Origin: Trichobilharzia szidati
Lineage: Eukaryota > Platyhelminthes > Trematoda > Strigeidida > Schistosomatidae
Reading direction: 5' to 3'
Length of the DNA stretch: 64,000 nt
Assembly: GCA_944472155.2 (NCBI GenBank)
Contig: OX235277.1
Span: 37,086,804-37,150,803, forward strand
Notes under the pieces: generated by a model
Database searches by the model: none
Seen by the model: the letters and a program-made list of their open reading frames with translations, nothing else
What the model was told of the DNA's origin: nothing
Position numbers and translations under genes: made by a program
Part shown: positions 1-10,637 of the stretch, one piece after another
Layout: each line of letters opens with the position of its first letter
How positions within the stretch are numbered: position 1 is the stretch's first letter

Positions 1-299
1 GCAACGACCAGCATCAGTTACTATGAACGGAGGAGAGATTTGACAGAGTTTATATAACTGTTCAGCCATCTTTGTACTTTTGTGATTAAAACAGACGCCT
101 TGATAACTGTGACGGAATTCTATGATGAAAAGAAGTGTTACAATTTTTTGCACCATTTGAGAAGTGGGAGCTTTTTGTAGGTAAACTGTGTTAATTCTAA
201 ACTAAATCTTGGTAAACAGTTCAGATCGAACAAAATAACATTTTCTAAGTGTTCGTTAGAAGAGATTCGATTGACTCTCGTTTACACCACAAAACGACA

Positions 300-535
300 T
301 CATTTAAGGAACCATTGAATACCCAGCAGTACTGGACATCCGTTTCACTCCATTTCGGGACTCTTCAACAGTACTCACCAGGGATCGAACGTACGACCCT
401 CAGATTAGAAGGAGAATCGCTAGAAGTAAGCATTGATGGACCTCTGGATTCTGTTCCACTGGTTAAATGGTCCACTGGCTTATCTCGTAACCTCAAGGTT
501 CTGGGTTGTATTCCCGATGTGCTCCTACGTGGGTA
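300..535 (-). repeat. S2 hammerhead SINE, degenerate copy
   Basis: Read on the minus strand this holds a tRNA-like box B near 385-395 followed by a hammerhead-like fold at 329-374. The right part (about 430-520) repeats tRNA-like wording in plus orientation (box-A-like 'ctggttaaatgg', then 'aaggttctgggttg'), so this may be a decayed inverted pair like the better palindromic copies elsewhere in the window. The first 250 bases of the window and 550-980 show no recognisable gene or repeat. Confidence 0.55.
329..374 (-). ncRNA. hammerhead ribozyme-like motif (S2 family)
   Basis: On the minus strand, GTACTG (374-369) is followed by TTGAAGA, a GTCC...GGAG stem II, GAAAC, a short stem III and a GTC site directly before CAGTAC (334-329). 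Stem I is a perfect six-base pairing. The first core base is T instead of the essential C3 and the outer stem II pair is lost, so this copy is probably inactive. Confidence 0.5.
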
Positions 536-984
536 CTGCCGAAGTTAGAAATCAATAGGTCAGGACTCTTCTTTCTAAGGCTATCCAAATGAAGTATTTC
601 TTAATGTTCAAGAAGCAAAATAATTCATCTGACAATGATTCAGAGTGCAATGGGAATGGCAAGTCTCCTATTCTATTGACCCCAATGTCAACCAAACTGG
701 AGTATGAATTAGATAAACTGCCAGTGGATACCGACAGTAGCCAAAAAGCCTCCCAGTCGACAAACATGTCGTATATACTAGAAATACGCACTTCTAGATA
801 AGTGGCTAAAACCTAGCAGGTGATTCTCCTACCTTATTCAGTTTATACAACACTGAAAGCAGTGACATTCTTATATTATTGCAGATACTGTTCTCCATAG
901 CATAGGTTTTTAGACGATCTCTTTGTGAATTAAAATAGTGTAAATTACATGTAATCTGACTGATACTGCATGCTCATGTGAGTC

Positions 985-1200
985 AATGGTTTCATGGTAG
1001 GTTGCTTGCCAAACACGCATGGTTGCATTCCCAGCCGATTCACTTCTTAGCCTTGCTTAGCCTGTGGTAAGAGCAAGCAGTAAAGACGGCAGGCTGGGAA
1101 TGAGCCTAGAAACGTCACTCCTTAAAAAAGGAGTACAGTGGTTGAAACTTTACAACTGAAGCTTGAAGTCTTATATTCCACTTGGAACTCAAAGAAATGA
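985..1200 (+). repeat. S1b tRNA-derived SINE, very degenerate
   Basis: Weak remnants of a tRNA-like head ('tcatggtaggttgcttgcc') lead to body wording 'ggaatgagcctagaaacgtc', then 'gaaactttacaactgaagcttgaagtct' (split here only for description) near 1,145-1,175, ending in 'tattccacttggaactc'. This is the same order as the clean S1b copies at 57.5 and 52.8 kb: box B, the 'gaggctagcaacccc' body, 'gaaactt', and the 'cttgaagccctatgttcc' tail. Confidence 0.45.
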
Positions 1201-1319
1201 AACAAGAAGCAGAAGACGCAATATATAAATTGTACATTTTTAAAATCTAACACATATAAGATCAACAAAGGTCGAAGATTTTTACCTTTTCCCTCTAGTT
1301 TAAGGATCATGCTTTTTCA

Positions 1320-1680
1320 TGAAGAACGTTCTGTAAATGTCAATTCAGTGCTCCTATACGGTTATGAGACACAGTGTATCCCGAAAGCATTTCCAACAGA
1401 ATTTTTCACACTTTCATCAACCTATTGACTAAAACGCATTCAGTAAAAAGTTCAGGTAGATCAAACATACACTGAGGAGACCATCGAGCCACATAACACT
1501 TAATACACACGCTCGGATGGAACTCAAATGGGAAGCGACAAGTTGGGCAACCGATGAGGTCTTGTGAAGAGGAAATAACAGCTTGTGAGCAATCATGGCA
1601 CTAGCTCAAAAAAATTACAGCAGAGAACAGTGTCGGTGTTCTGTTGAACCCGTATATTCTACACCGATCCTAAGGAGCTC
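1320..1680 (+). mobile_element. RTE-clade LINE, 3' terminal fragment
   Basis: Similar in wording and order to the 3' ends of the other RTE copies: a stretch that decays from 'tatacggatcgagac', then 'gatggaactcaaatgggaagcgac', 'cttgtgagcaatcatgg', and a tail resembling 'gttgaaccc'. No open frame survives. It is a 5'-truncated dead copy; assignment rests on alignment by eye with 59,290-59,970 and 38,760-39,395. Confidence 0.5.
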
Positions 1681-2004
1681 ATAATAACTATTAATAATAA
1701 TAATAAAGTATTCTGTAAATGGAGTCTCACAAACTCATACCGCTTGAAAGTGAACGGTATCATAGGTAATGCACTATTAAATGAAATTACTAGATGGCAA
1801 TTGAACTGAATAGTTCTCAACATGAAAACCAAAACACAATGACATAACAAATGCATTGAAAAGGAAAAAATGATACTTATATTTGACTGAGTAATTTCTA
1901 GTTAACCAGTTTTAGTATTTCCACCCCACTCACCCCACCCTCAAAATTGGATCTGTGAGCATTTCTCGCATTTTGTTCAAAGTAAACCAGTTACTTCCCT
2001 TGTT
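1681..2004. other. no recognisable gene
   Basis: Low-complexity AAT repeats at about 1,683-1,705 and AT-rich sequence. I see no coding motif, tRNA-like boxes or ribozyme core here. Confidence 0.5.
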
Positions 2005-2220
2005 TTGAATGACTTTCCATATCCCTAGTATGAATGATGAGTCATTTCTATTGCATATGTTAGGTGAATATTCGTCGGACAACTATTCAGTAGTCAAACT
2101 GTCCCTCAACCTACTTAGATTAACTTTTAGAACTGTTGCTCTATCCATGTATTTTTCTCATTTAATTATTTTGGCGGAGTCGATCATTCTACATTTAGCT
2201 ACATTTTTCATTTAGGTTCC
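2005..2220 (-). mobile_element. PLE (P5 family) C-terminal fragment
   Basis: The minus strand resembles the C-terminal coding end of the P5 PLE at 50,000-50,130: the stretch around 'catcctagtatgaatgatgagtcatttc' mirrors the region encoding 'NRNDSS' and the following Ser/Leu-rich codons. The fragment lies directly against the RTE fragment at 2,215. It has no catalytic motif and is only a relic. Confidence 0.45.
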
Positions 2221-2960
2221 GAGTGGAACATTGGTTTACAACAACACATCTACACTTTCTTCTGTTGTCTGCCGTTCTCTTCATCTGGCTAGCTCCACGA
2301 TCGCTCACAATCTCTCATCTCCTCCTCCTCCAACTCACACGACCTTGTCCATGTCACACTTGCACTGACCACCTACTCGTCGGGTCCCATTCGCCTTCCA
2401 CTCGAGCAATGGCCTGTATTACTTTCGAGGACATTCGACGGCCTCCCCAATGGCATATGCCCAATCAATCCATCTCCATTTTCTTCAACATACTTGTTGA
2501 GCAATCGGCTCTCACCTGATGGTTTGTTCCCAGCTAGAGTTTCTTGCTGCTGACTTCACGTTTGTGTTGAAATAAATCCGAATCTTAATCTACTGGCTGG
2601 CTGGCTGAGTGAGTGAGGAAATAGCATTTTATAACTAACTTCAAGTTGACGTAGGCCTATTTGCCTTTCCGAAACTGACTGACTGAATTTGACACCTCCA
2701 TTCGTGCTGTCCGACTGCCTGTGGTTGAAACCGTGGGTCGTGAATAAGTGAAGGTAGGAATTAACTTATGTCAAATCTCTCCCGTTCATTGTGATTTGTA
2801 CTGTTTGTTGTTTGTGCTGTTGGTTGGTGGTTGCCTTCATCACCTCTATCTTCTCTACGTTCAACCGGAGTGCTGTCTTCGTCGCCTGCCTCGCCTCTTC
2901 AGCTAGTGTGTTAGTTTTCGCTTATAGATCTTCGAGCGACTTTGTGTGACATTAAAAACA
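2215..2960 (-). mobile_element. RTE-clade LINE fragment, minus strand
   Basis: The left part (2,215-2,575) is an RTE 3' end in reverse: 'ggaacattggtttacaacaac' then box-like blocks shared with 12,575-12,990 and 39,605-40,080. The right part (2,590-2,960) is closely similar to 26,070-26,430 in the same orientation and corresponds to the RTE region just after the RT catalytic motif (the 'VNIEKTEVMK' region of the 36-39 kb element). Frames are broken throughout. Confidence 0.65.
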
Positions 2961-2974
2961 TTTCGATAATCTAA

Positions 2975-3400
2975 CCGCCCTGATCTACTGCTTTGCCCTA
3001 TGCAGTTCACCTGACTCAGAGTCATTTAAAGGTATTTCGTAAACTACACTATTTTGTCTCATTGGATCAATATCATTCATAAATCTACATAACTAATCCT
3101 TGAATGAGTTTGTCAATCAAGAAAGAGGTCGACTATTCGGTCTTCGTTCATCGAATCTTCACTCACTACATGCAGTAGGAAGGATTCATCATAACTACCG
3201 AAGATATGGAAAGTGCTACTACCAATCAAATCAAGAGATAAGAAATAATCGAATTACATAAACGAAGTTTGAAAGTTATGTAAGCGCCTTGATATGATTA
3301 TGGCCAATAAAATGTACTGGAGACGTTGCTCTCAGTGAATAATACTGTATCACTGTATGCTCTTTTCAAACAAATTTACTCCACGATGGAACTACACTCT
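2975..3400. mobile_element. PLE (P5) 3' end with inverted 5' part
   Basis: About 2,975-3,115 matches P5 in minus orientation (compare 11,020-11,230, the GIY-YIG region). About 3,116-3,400 matches P5 in plus orientation: the C-terminal codons around 50,040-50,130 and then the terminal repeat wording 'gatatgattatg'. The switch of strand inside one element, with roughly 185 bases of the element missing at the junction, is the signature expected for twin priming during target-primed reverse transcription. Confidence 0.5.
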
Positions 3401-3524
3401 ACCAAAGTTGCCGACTTCTATTCTTATATAAGTCAGTCACACCTAACCATTCGTTAAAATTCACCACTAAGGAACAAGATCCAAATCCTGTCTAACACCA
3501 GCATAATGTCAGATAAGTGCTTCT

Positions 3525-3755
3525 ACACATCGTCTAGATAGAACGCTCGCCAACCACACCTCATGTGGTTTGGGGTTTGATCCTCAGCCAACGCACTCCT
3601 AAACCTCGCTAAGTCAGTATTAGAAATGGTAATAAAGGAGATTGGGCATGAGGCTAGAAACCCCATCTCACAAAAGTTAACACCACTGTTACCGAAACTT
3701 CAAAGCTCTCTCTCTTGAAACCGTACATCCGATTGGAAACGTAAAGGAATAAAAA
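3525..3755 (+). repeat. S1b tRNA-derived SINE
   Basis: A tRNA-like head with 'gaacgctcgccaaccacac' and box B 'ggtttgatcct' (3,577-3,587) is followed by 'gggcatgaggctagaaacccc', 'accaccgttaccgaaactt'-type body and a tail ending near 'ccgattggaaacgtaaagg'. Box A is poorly kept. The mirror copy lies in arm A' at 30,645-30,880, so this SINE inserted before the inverted duplication. Confidence 0.65.
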
Positions 3756-4019
3756 AACATGACTCAGAGAGTTGGTCATTATGCATTTAAAACCATTTCC
3801 AACATCCTATTGAAGACTTTCATCAACACCCACCTCTTTCACTGACTCAACACTGAAAGTCACATCTCCGGCTGACCAGAAAGTACACACAAGCAACAAG
3901 GAACTGTGACAAGCAGCGAACCAGCAAACAATAGTGCGTAAGGAAACAGCGACAGGTTGAGAATATACACTGCGGAGAAATAAATCATCAACTGTTGGTT
4001 TCCAGACATATCACTGGTT

Positions 4020-4330
4020 GCATGCTTGATCACGAACTGTCATCAGTTGGAAAACCATTGGAAAACCAAACAGCTTTGGACAGCTCTTCCATCCTAGTTT
4101 GGGACTATGACAAATTGACCATCCATCGATGTTTGAGCCCAGGACCTTCTGGTCATAAGTTGAGTTCATAGACCATTCAGCCAATCGGAAGCCGACCCAA
4201 AAGTCAATGAATCTCAGCTTCTGCCAACTCGCAAACAGTCCCAAACTAGGATGAAACGGTTATCCAGTATTCCCTGATATTCCATCGGTTCCTCAACTGA
4301 TGTCACCTATTCACTTCACCAAGTGAAATC
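4020..4330. repeat. S2 SINE, inverted pair (palindromic)
   Basis: A minus-strand hammerhead-like block ('tcctagtttgggac', 4,090-4,105) and box B ('tgagcccaggac', 4,134-4,146) are followed by a plus-strand block ('gtcccaaactaggatgaaac', 4,238-4,257) leading into 'cagtattccctg'. The two outward-facing ribozyme-like halves flank one shared tRNA-like centre. Core bases are badly eroded (no CTGANGA before the plus-strand stem II). Its mirror lies at 30,120-30,400. Confidence 0.6.
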
Positions 4331-5340
4331 CGATTCAGTGCAAGTCCCCGAGTAGAACACAGATGGGGCACCAACGCGTCGGCCGTGAGCCCGAGTGTAA
4401 TGTAGATGAGATCATATGAAAAGGGGAGAAAGACGCTTGCGCACAGTCATGGGGCTAGTTGAAACTGAGATCAGATCATTGAGTTCAAGTCGGTGTCTGT
4501 AAAAAAAAGCTCAGCTCTTGAAAATGAAGGTTTTCAAATAACATTCAAAGTTCAAAAACTAAAATGACCTCACTGACTTACCTTGAAATACCATCGTCAT
4601 TATCAGCACTATTATTACTGTAATTCACATTATTACTGTCAGTCACTGTGTTTATTCCTGACATTATGTAAAATAAATTAACATGTGAATTTTTCACAAA
4701 ACTGTGGTTTCAATTTATTAGAAATTAAAGATTCCAATGTATATTTATTCAGTTCTAAACGTTGAAATGACTCAGAACGTTTTCTTTCCTCCATCCTTTC
4801 CATCTTTCATAGCTTTATCTCCCTCTCTCCCTACCACTGTCTGTCTACTTCTGCCTGTGTTTTTTATTATTTGTGTGAAAAAAGTTTGTTTTTGAAAAGT
4901 AACAAAACAGGAAAACTTACAAGAAGTTTGATACATATTTGCAAACTGTTTTTACATCAATGTTTGCAATACCAACGTTTGGTGTGTGTGTGTGTGTTTG
5001 CATAAGTGTGTGTCTCTGAATGGGTGTGTTACTATCTCGTATTTTATTTAATAGTAGTAGTGCTTTCATCTGATTGACCAGATAAATCTGTCCATCCACA
5101 CTCGTATCTTGATAAAGTTTGTTTGTGGGGAGTGGATTTCGTTTCTAGTGTGATCACGGTTGGATATCAGTTGAAGAACTGTTGAAGGCAAAGTTCAACA
5201 GTAGCGTCCGAGTTGTGTGAACGCTTCAATGACCTTAAATGCATGCTAGTCCTTGATCAACGGCATCTGTCATTATCACAGCTGAAATATCAAAGCTATT
5301 CACCCAGATCACGTTTTTAAGTAGTGTTTGGACAATGTGT
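4330..5340. other. no gene recognised; GT microsatellite
   Basis: Contains a (GT)n run at about 4,982-4,997 and AT-rich DNA. The stretch 4,917-5,100 is repeated in arm A' at 29,297-29,480 with several differences, and the open frames in it do not agree between the two copies in a way that suggests constraint. I see no gene. Confidence 0.55.
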
Positions 5341-5755
5341 TAGTAGCTCGTTAGGGTTAGGATTAGGGTTAAGGTAAGTATTGGGGTTAGGGTTAGGATC
5401 AGGGTTATATTTTTATTTTTTTTTTTTTATTTTTATTTTTTTTATTTTATTTTTTTATTTACAGCTTGATTCCACACCGTATTTTCAGTACAAGTGTGGA
5501 ATTTTCAGCATGGATATCGGTAGCCCAAATTCAGGCCGACCATAGATATCGGGTGTGCGCCGGCAGGGGATCGAACCCCGGACCATGTGCATGGTCGGCG
5601 AGAGTCCTAACCACTGTGCCACCGACGCACATGAGGGTAAGAATTACGGTTTGAATAAGGGTTATGATTAGGGTTAGGATTAATGTTAGGTTTAGTGTTT
5701 GGGTCAGGATTAAGCTTATGGTTATGATTAGGGATAGATTTTTAGTTGATGTCAT
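5340..5755 (+). repeat. interstitial telomere-like repeats
   Basis: Degenerate units of TTAGGG and close variants (gttagg, attagg, ggttagggttagg) fill about 5,345-5,415 and 5,636-5,740. The block is split by a SINE at 5,418-5,635. The inverted copy at 28,860-29,058 is continuous (CCCTAA strand). TTAGGG is the telomere unit of flatworms, so this is either an internal telomeric relic or an expanded telomere-like satellite. It sits inside both duplication arms rather than at a chromosome end. Confidence 0.8.
5418..5635 (-). repeat. S1a tRNA-derived SINE inserted in telomere-like DNA
   Basis: On the minus strand the head contains box A TGGCACAGTGG and box B GGTTCGATCCC, the RNA polymerase III promoter elements of a tRNA. 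It is followed by 'gcgcacacccgatatc', a body shared with 20,645-20,834, and an A-rich tail that reads as T-rich DNA at 5,418-5,460. It interrupts the TTAGGG-like block; the matching site in arm A' (about 28,985-28,995) is empty, so this SINE arrived after the duplication. Confidence 0.85.
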
Positions 5756-6109
5756 TTATTTTAATTTTTTTATTATCCACGTTTGCCTGGTAAGTAGTCG
5801 TCTATCCTCTTGATGGAAACCATAATAACTCAACCGTGAGCTTTCTTGGAACACCGAAAGCACGATGAGAGAGATAAACGAATCACAAAAACAGTTTATC
5901 TGTAGTCATCTCGGGGAATACATGTACAGAAACTAGTCTAACTTAGCAACTGATACTCCTCGTTATAACTAGGACGTATTTTTAAGTCATGTCAGAGAAA
6001 GATTAATGCGGATTCAAGCAGTTTCTTGTCAATATACATCATTTTTGAGCAAACATTCCTCATTTTTATTATTGGTCAGCTGAAGGTCGCTCGTTCGTTC
6101 GCACTCCTG

Positions 6110-6310
6110 GGACGCTATTGTTGAAATTTGGACTGTTAAAAATCAATAGGGAGTACTGGCTAACTGTGTGATCCCAGCTTCAGACTCTTCTCCAGTACGA
6201 CGCACCTTTACTGCCAGGGTTATAATCAAGAACCTTCCGACTACAAGGCGAACTCGTGGACCATTCACCCACTGAGATCTGACTCAATGCTGCTGCATGA
6301 GTTCTAACCG
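6110..6310 (-). repeat. S2 hammerhead SINE, degenerate
   Basis: Minus-strand copy with tRNA-like head ('gatctcagtgggtgaatgg' region, 6,270-6,290) and a decayed ribozyme block at about 6,150-6,215 where 'cgtactggagaagagtctg' leads toward 'cagtactccc'. The stem II and GAAAC elements are gone. Arm A' carries the same copy at 28,330-28,515 with an even larger internal deletion. Confidence 0.55.
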
Positions 6311-6834
6311 ATACCAATTAATGATGTTAAAGCGACTGGCGTCAGCCAATGTCATCGGCGAATTTTAGGTCTCACTCTCGACTGAGTGGACCCCAGTGGT
6401 CCGAAATTCTCACTGTAACTTCAGCCAGCTTCGTCCTACAGCCGGTCAACAGCGAGCTACAGATTAATTTTCTGCAGTCTGTTTGTGTAGATTTCATTTT
6501 GTTTCAGGTTTAAACATGGATTAGTCTATGAAATTGTCTTTTAACCGGAAGGTCCTGGGTTTGAAAACCAGTGGGTTTGTAATGCCAAAACGGATTCCCA
6601 GTACTTGATGATGCTTTTCAATGGCTGTCTAACTGATATTATTCCGTCCTCAAACGTGATACCATCAAATCATTTGTTGGATGTTCATCTCAATCTCTTT
6701 TCAATCTGTACAATCGTATAAACATGATCTTTTCAATAATAATTATATGAATTGTGACAAATAATAATCGGCTACATACTTGGTAAAATAATTCGTAAAT
6801 TACATGAATCAATCTCATTCAATAGATGGCTATA
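6310..6834. other. old repeat relics, no gene
   Basis: Holds the uninterrupted 18-base site AGGTTTAAACATGGATTA at 6,506-6,523, which is the empty counterpart of the RTE insertion site in arm A' (26,960-27,623). Part of 6,540-6,670 resembles a very decayed S2 SINE. No coding sequence is recognised. Confidence 0.6.
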
Positions 6835-7078
6835 TGACAGTGCCATGTGTCAGATGATCCAAAACAGGAAACTCAGAGAGGCGTTCGAAGTGAATGCTGC
6901 AGTAAGAGGTGCTGGCTGCCTATGAGCACCAAGGATTATGCGTCAAACTGTGCACAGGGAGGAAAGAGATCAGAATACGTTCAACTGACCGATAATAAGA
7001 CTCTAGAAGATGTGGATTTCTCGTGTGGATGATTCATGTTTAATGTCACACACACAAATTGGAAGACATGCAAATTGG
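6835..7078 (+). pseudogene. RTE reverse transcriptase fragment
   Basis: Encodes wording close to the thumb-side RT region of the 36-39 kb element (LYD-A-CQ-IHN-KLREAFEV, then V-R-AGC), then a decayed version of the segment that should carry the catalytic F-ADD motif ('LEDVDFS' followed by a stop). It ends abruptly at about 7,078 where the DNA switches to the end of a PLE terminal repeat. Arm A' keeps the same RTE piece but continues it further, so arm A seems to have lost about 1.2 kb here. Confidence 0.7.
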
Positions 7079-7249
7079 TTTGATTTTCTACATGTCCCAT
7101 AAAGAATTTTCCACCAATTCTAACTATGTCAATTCATGATATGGCACTGGTGGAGGCAGAGCCGAGGTGAAGTGGGCTTTCATCGAAGCAGTTATCCTGT
7201 ACTCCTCGATGGTTTCCGATGTTCACTGTGACTGATGTGTGGAGTCATG

Positions 7250-7650
7250 ACGAAAATCTAACAGGTGGAATTGCACTGAATTCCCACAGATCCCATAATC
7301 TATACATTCATATTATCATGACGCATCCATTTTATACAGTAGGCTAACGATGAAGTGGAAACGGCAAAGTTGAAGAAGTGTGACCCAGTTACGTGAATGC
7401 ACCAGAGATATTGAAACGTGCTATCTATTTCAAACAAGCGAATTCCTGTCACTTACTCAACACTTACCTTAATTTTTCTCTAAATTAACACTGAAGTAAT
7501 CAGATAGACTGTCCAATTCTTTCAGTTCATCATGTTTTTACAAATTTATTCGTTTTAACCAGGTTTTACTAATCTGATCTGTATTTTCCTTTCAAGATCA
7601 CTGATGTGTTTGCCCTTCTGGATCGCTGTTATTTAAACTATTCATGTAAA
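7250..7650. other. no recognisable feature
   Basis: AT-rich sequence beyond the right end of arm A. I find no coding motif, boxes A/B or ribozyme core. Confidence 0.5.
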
Positions 7651-7900
7651 ATCAAATTCCATTAAGCATAAAACTTTATTTTATTGATATCACACAGTTC
7701 TGTTGTACAGTTTATTACTGCTCATAATCATATCAAGGTACTCAATCACACAACTTTCTTGCTTCAATTATACATACAAGAGTGAAAACCAATTAGACAT
7801 TTGAATAAAAATCAGTATAAAATAAAGTACATTCAGAAATAATAATATGAGTGTTAACAGTCAAATAAAATCAGATGGGAGATAAGATGTTTTACAGTAA
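7650..7900 (-). mobile_element. PLE (P5) 3' end, separated by the P4 insertion
   Basis: On the minus strand this shares the block 'gtgtgattgagtaccttgatatgattatg' (given as landmarks only: 7,715-7,745) with the 3' ends of P5 copies at 50,190-50,225 and 3,280-3,300. The rest of the same element lies at 10,780-11,370. The P4 element between them therefore landed inside an older P5 copy. Confidence 0.6.
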
Positions 7901-7976
7901 AATAAATACATAATAGAGATTTGTAGCTCAGGTGGATGATTTTGGTGTGGTTGTGTTCTCTGAGCTGGATGGTTTG

Positions 7977-8008
7977 GTTGCGAAGCTTTCATTGCTCTAC
8001 TGAGCAAC
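7977..8008 (-). ncRNA. hammerhead-like relic in P4 terminal repeat
   Basis: On the minus strand GTTGC (8,008-8,004) and GCAAC (7,981-7,977) form stem I around TCAGTAGA...AATGAAAGCTTC. GAAA and a TTC cleavage-type triplet lie in the right places, but the CTGANGA core is altered. The P4 copy at 47.77 kb has CTGTTAG at the same place, so a working ancestor is plausible. Partly overlaps the last codons of the ORF. Confidence 0.4.
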
Positions 8009-10471
8009 ATCTTCAGCGCATACTTCGATGTGAAGTGAGCTTTTAGAATTCTCTATGAGTTTATTAGTCATCTCTTCTAGTAACCCTGAACGTGATTGGT
8101 TGTTTTCGTGTGACATTTCACCCCCTAGTTTGCTTGTCTCGGTGCTGGCTGCTTCTTTGGTCTGAATGTCGTTAGTCATTCCTTCTGCTAACCTTGAACG
8201 TGATTGGTTGTTTTTGTGTGACTTCTCACTTTCTAGTTCACTTGTTTTGGTGTTGACTGTTTCCTTGACCTGAAGTTTGACTTTGTTTTTGTGTGAATTT
8301 CTTCGTATGGATTGGTATATTTTGTCAATCTCTATGTGTCTACTGATTGCTGATTCATTTGAATACCAGGCCTCTAGGAATTCTCTGGCATTTTTGCAGT
8401 TCCCTTTGTCTAAGATTTGAACATTGCCCCAGTCGAATTGGTGCCCGTGGTTGTCTGCATGTAGTGATATGAGGGAGTGTATGTCGTGTCTTTTGACAGC
8501 TAGTTTGTGTTCGTGAATGCGAAGACGAAGAGGGCGTCCACTTTGACCAATGTAATGTTTGTCGCAGTCGTTGCAACTTATCTTGTAGATGACGTTAGTT
8601 TTGTCTTCTTTTGACGTTGAGTCCTTTGGTTTACATAGAACTGAGTGTAGTGACTTTGGTGGTTTATGAGCGACATCGATTCCAAAAGGTTTGAATAGTC
8701 TTGCAGTGATTTCGGAGACATCTTTTATATATGGTAGGACGACTTTCTTTGTGTTTTCGCTGGTGGCCTTTGATTTGGTTGGTTGAGCTGGGGGTAGATG
8801 TCTTTTGATGAAGTTTCGTGGGTATCCATTTCTTTGGAAGACGTCCATAAGATGATTTTCTTCAATTTTCCTCAAGGCGGGAGTGCTGCAATGAGTCCTG
8901 GCTCTTTTGAACAATGTACGTATGCAGCTTATCTTGTGTGATGTTGGGTTGTTACTGTTGTAATTGAGTATTTGATCCGTGTACGTTGGTTTTCTGTATA
9001 CTTGGGCTTCTAATTTTCCTGTGGTTGTTCGTTTGATTAAGACGTCTAAAAATGGGATTTTGTTTTCATATTCTTCTTCTCTTGTGAATTTGATGTCGTT
9101 GAAGGTGTTGTTTATTATGTTGTGGGTATTGTCTAAGTTTTCTCTTTTGATTATCACGAATGTATCATCTACGTAGCGTATCCAGATTTTCGGTTTGATC
9201 TTTGGCAGGATTATGTTTTCCAGTCTTTGCATGACGGCTTCCGCAATCAATCCTGATATGGGTGATCCCATAGGTGTCCCTTGAATTTGTTCATACATTT
9301 GGCCGTTGAATTGGAAATAAGTTGTGAGACACAAGTTTATGCATTCCATCCAACTTGAATGCTGTATTTTTGATTGTTGTATGTGTTCGTCGTTGTTAAG
9401 TAGTTGTTCCACGGTTTCTTTTGCTAGTTTTAGTCCAATCGAAGTATATAATGCCGTGACGTCGAAGGATACCATTATTTCTTGGCTGTCTATTTCAATG
9501 CCTTTGATTTTCTCTAAAAATTGGGTCACAGATTGGATGGAGTGATCACATGATTTCGTCAAGTGTTTCAGTCTTCTGTATAGTTCTTTGGATAAATTGT
9601 ATGTTGGGGTTCCTGGGAGTGGTACGATTGGTCGTAGAGGTATATTTGGCTTGTGTATTTTTGGTTTGCCGTAGAATCGAGGTATGACGGGTCCATTGGA
9701 TTTCATTCGCCATTGATCTTCTTTTGTGATCTGACCCGTTTTGGTGAGTTTGCTTAGGGTTCTTTGTATGCGGTTGTTTAGTGTTTCGATGGGGTTTGTT
9801 GTTAGTTGTTGGTATATTGTTTGATCTTTGAGTAGTTCTTCCGCTTTTGCAGTGTATTCTTCTTTGTCCATGATTACTGTAGTCCTTCCTTTGTCAGCTG
9901 GTACTATAACGATATCTTTCCTGTTTTTCAGTCTTTTGAGGGCTTTAGTTCTTGGGAGTTGAGTTGTGTGTGTCGTTTTCTTTGTTTAACTATAGGCACT
10001 ATTGTTTGACGTATCTCTTCTTGTGTTTCTTCACTTAATTTTGATGATTTGAGTGTTGATTCAAGAGCAGCGAAGAAGTCTGTTTTCGAGGCGTCTTCAG
10101 TGTTGTAGTTTAATCCTTTTTGAAGTAGTTGTTTTTCCATTTTTGACAGCGGTTGTTTTGATAAATTGACTACGCAATCAATTGGTGTATTGTTTGGCTG
10201 TTGTTTTTTGATTTTGGTTAGCTTGGTTTCTGAGAACTTTTCGTCTACGTTTTCTGTGTCTACTACTTGTCAGTGCGATTGCGGTGATCATTGTTGAAAG
10301 GTGTTCTTGGCTGAGGATTTTCTCTAGTTTCTCTTTTTCAAAGTCCATTATTTGTTGATATTTCTTGATTCTATAATGTGCATCTGTAATCATTAGTTTA
10401 ACCATTTTTCTTCCACATTGTTCAGCTAATTTCCATCCCATTGGGCAGTTGATTGGTGGCTTATATCTCAC
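7997..10471 (-). pseudogene. P4 PLE reverse transcriptase / GIY-YIG endonuclease
   Basis: The main frame, 7,997-9,871, gives 624 residues. It contains RT motif A FDVTALYTSI (about 136-145), motif B GTPMGSP (198-204), catalytic YVDD (233-236) and the following IPFLDVLIK (272-280). The C-terminal GIY-YIG nuclease is seen as VIYKISC...HYIGQSGR (427-445) with the PLE-type CxxC (433-436) and a downstream FLEAWYSNES. Upstream coding continues in other frames at 9,928-10,140 and 10,178-10,471, so two small indels (near 9,960 and 10,215) separate the N-terminal part. The RT and nuclease catalytic residues all appear intact. Known PLE proteins copy RNA at nicked targets; activity here is unlikely without the N-terminal frames. 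The first Met of the main frame is probably internal. Confidence 0.9.
8078..8290 (-). repeat. tandem duplication inside the P4 ORF C-terminus
   Basis: Two copies of about 105 bp in frame encode residues about 537-570 and 572-605. Shared words are KE, T-TSELE/TSKLGG, SHKNNQSRS/SHENNQSRS, and L-E-MTN. The DNA copies share 'gaacgtgattggttgtttt'. The duplicated stretch lies after the nuclease and is hydrophilic, charged and asparagine/serine rich. Confidence 0.85.
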
Positions 10472-10637
10472 GCTGGTTGGTAGAATTTGATGACGAAGGC
10501 ACTCATGGAGAAAAAATAGTTGTTCTCTGGTGGATCCTTGCCGTTTGGCGAAGTCTTCCCACTTTCGAACAGAAAGAAGCGTGTTCCGCTCGTATGATTT
10601 AGATATAATAGAGAAAATTTGTAGCTCAGGTGGATGA

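Larger units (their letters stand above)
3060..7250 (+). repeat. large inverted duplication, arm A
   Basis: This block recurs in reverse orientation at 25,068-31,336 (arm A'). Matched landmarks, in order: 3,120-3,480 with 30,920-31,330; the S1b SINE 3,525-3,755 with 30,645-30,880; the S2 palindrome 4,020-4,330 with 30,120-30,400; 4,917-5,100 with 29,297-29,480; the telomere-like block 5,340-5,755 with 28,860-29,058; 5,880-6,130 with 28,510-28,750; 6,300-6,470 with 27,670-27,820; 6,480-7,060 with 26,430-27,660; 7,060-7,250 with 25,068-25,250. Arms differ by point changes and by several insertions present in only one arm. Confidence 0.85.
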
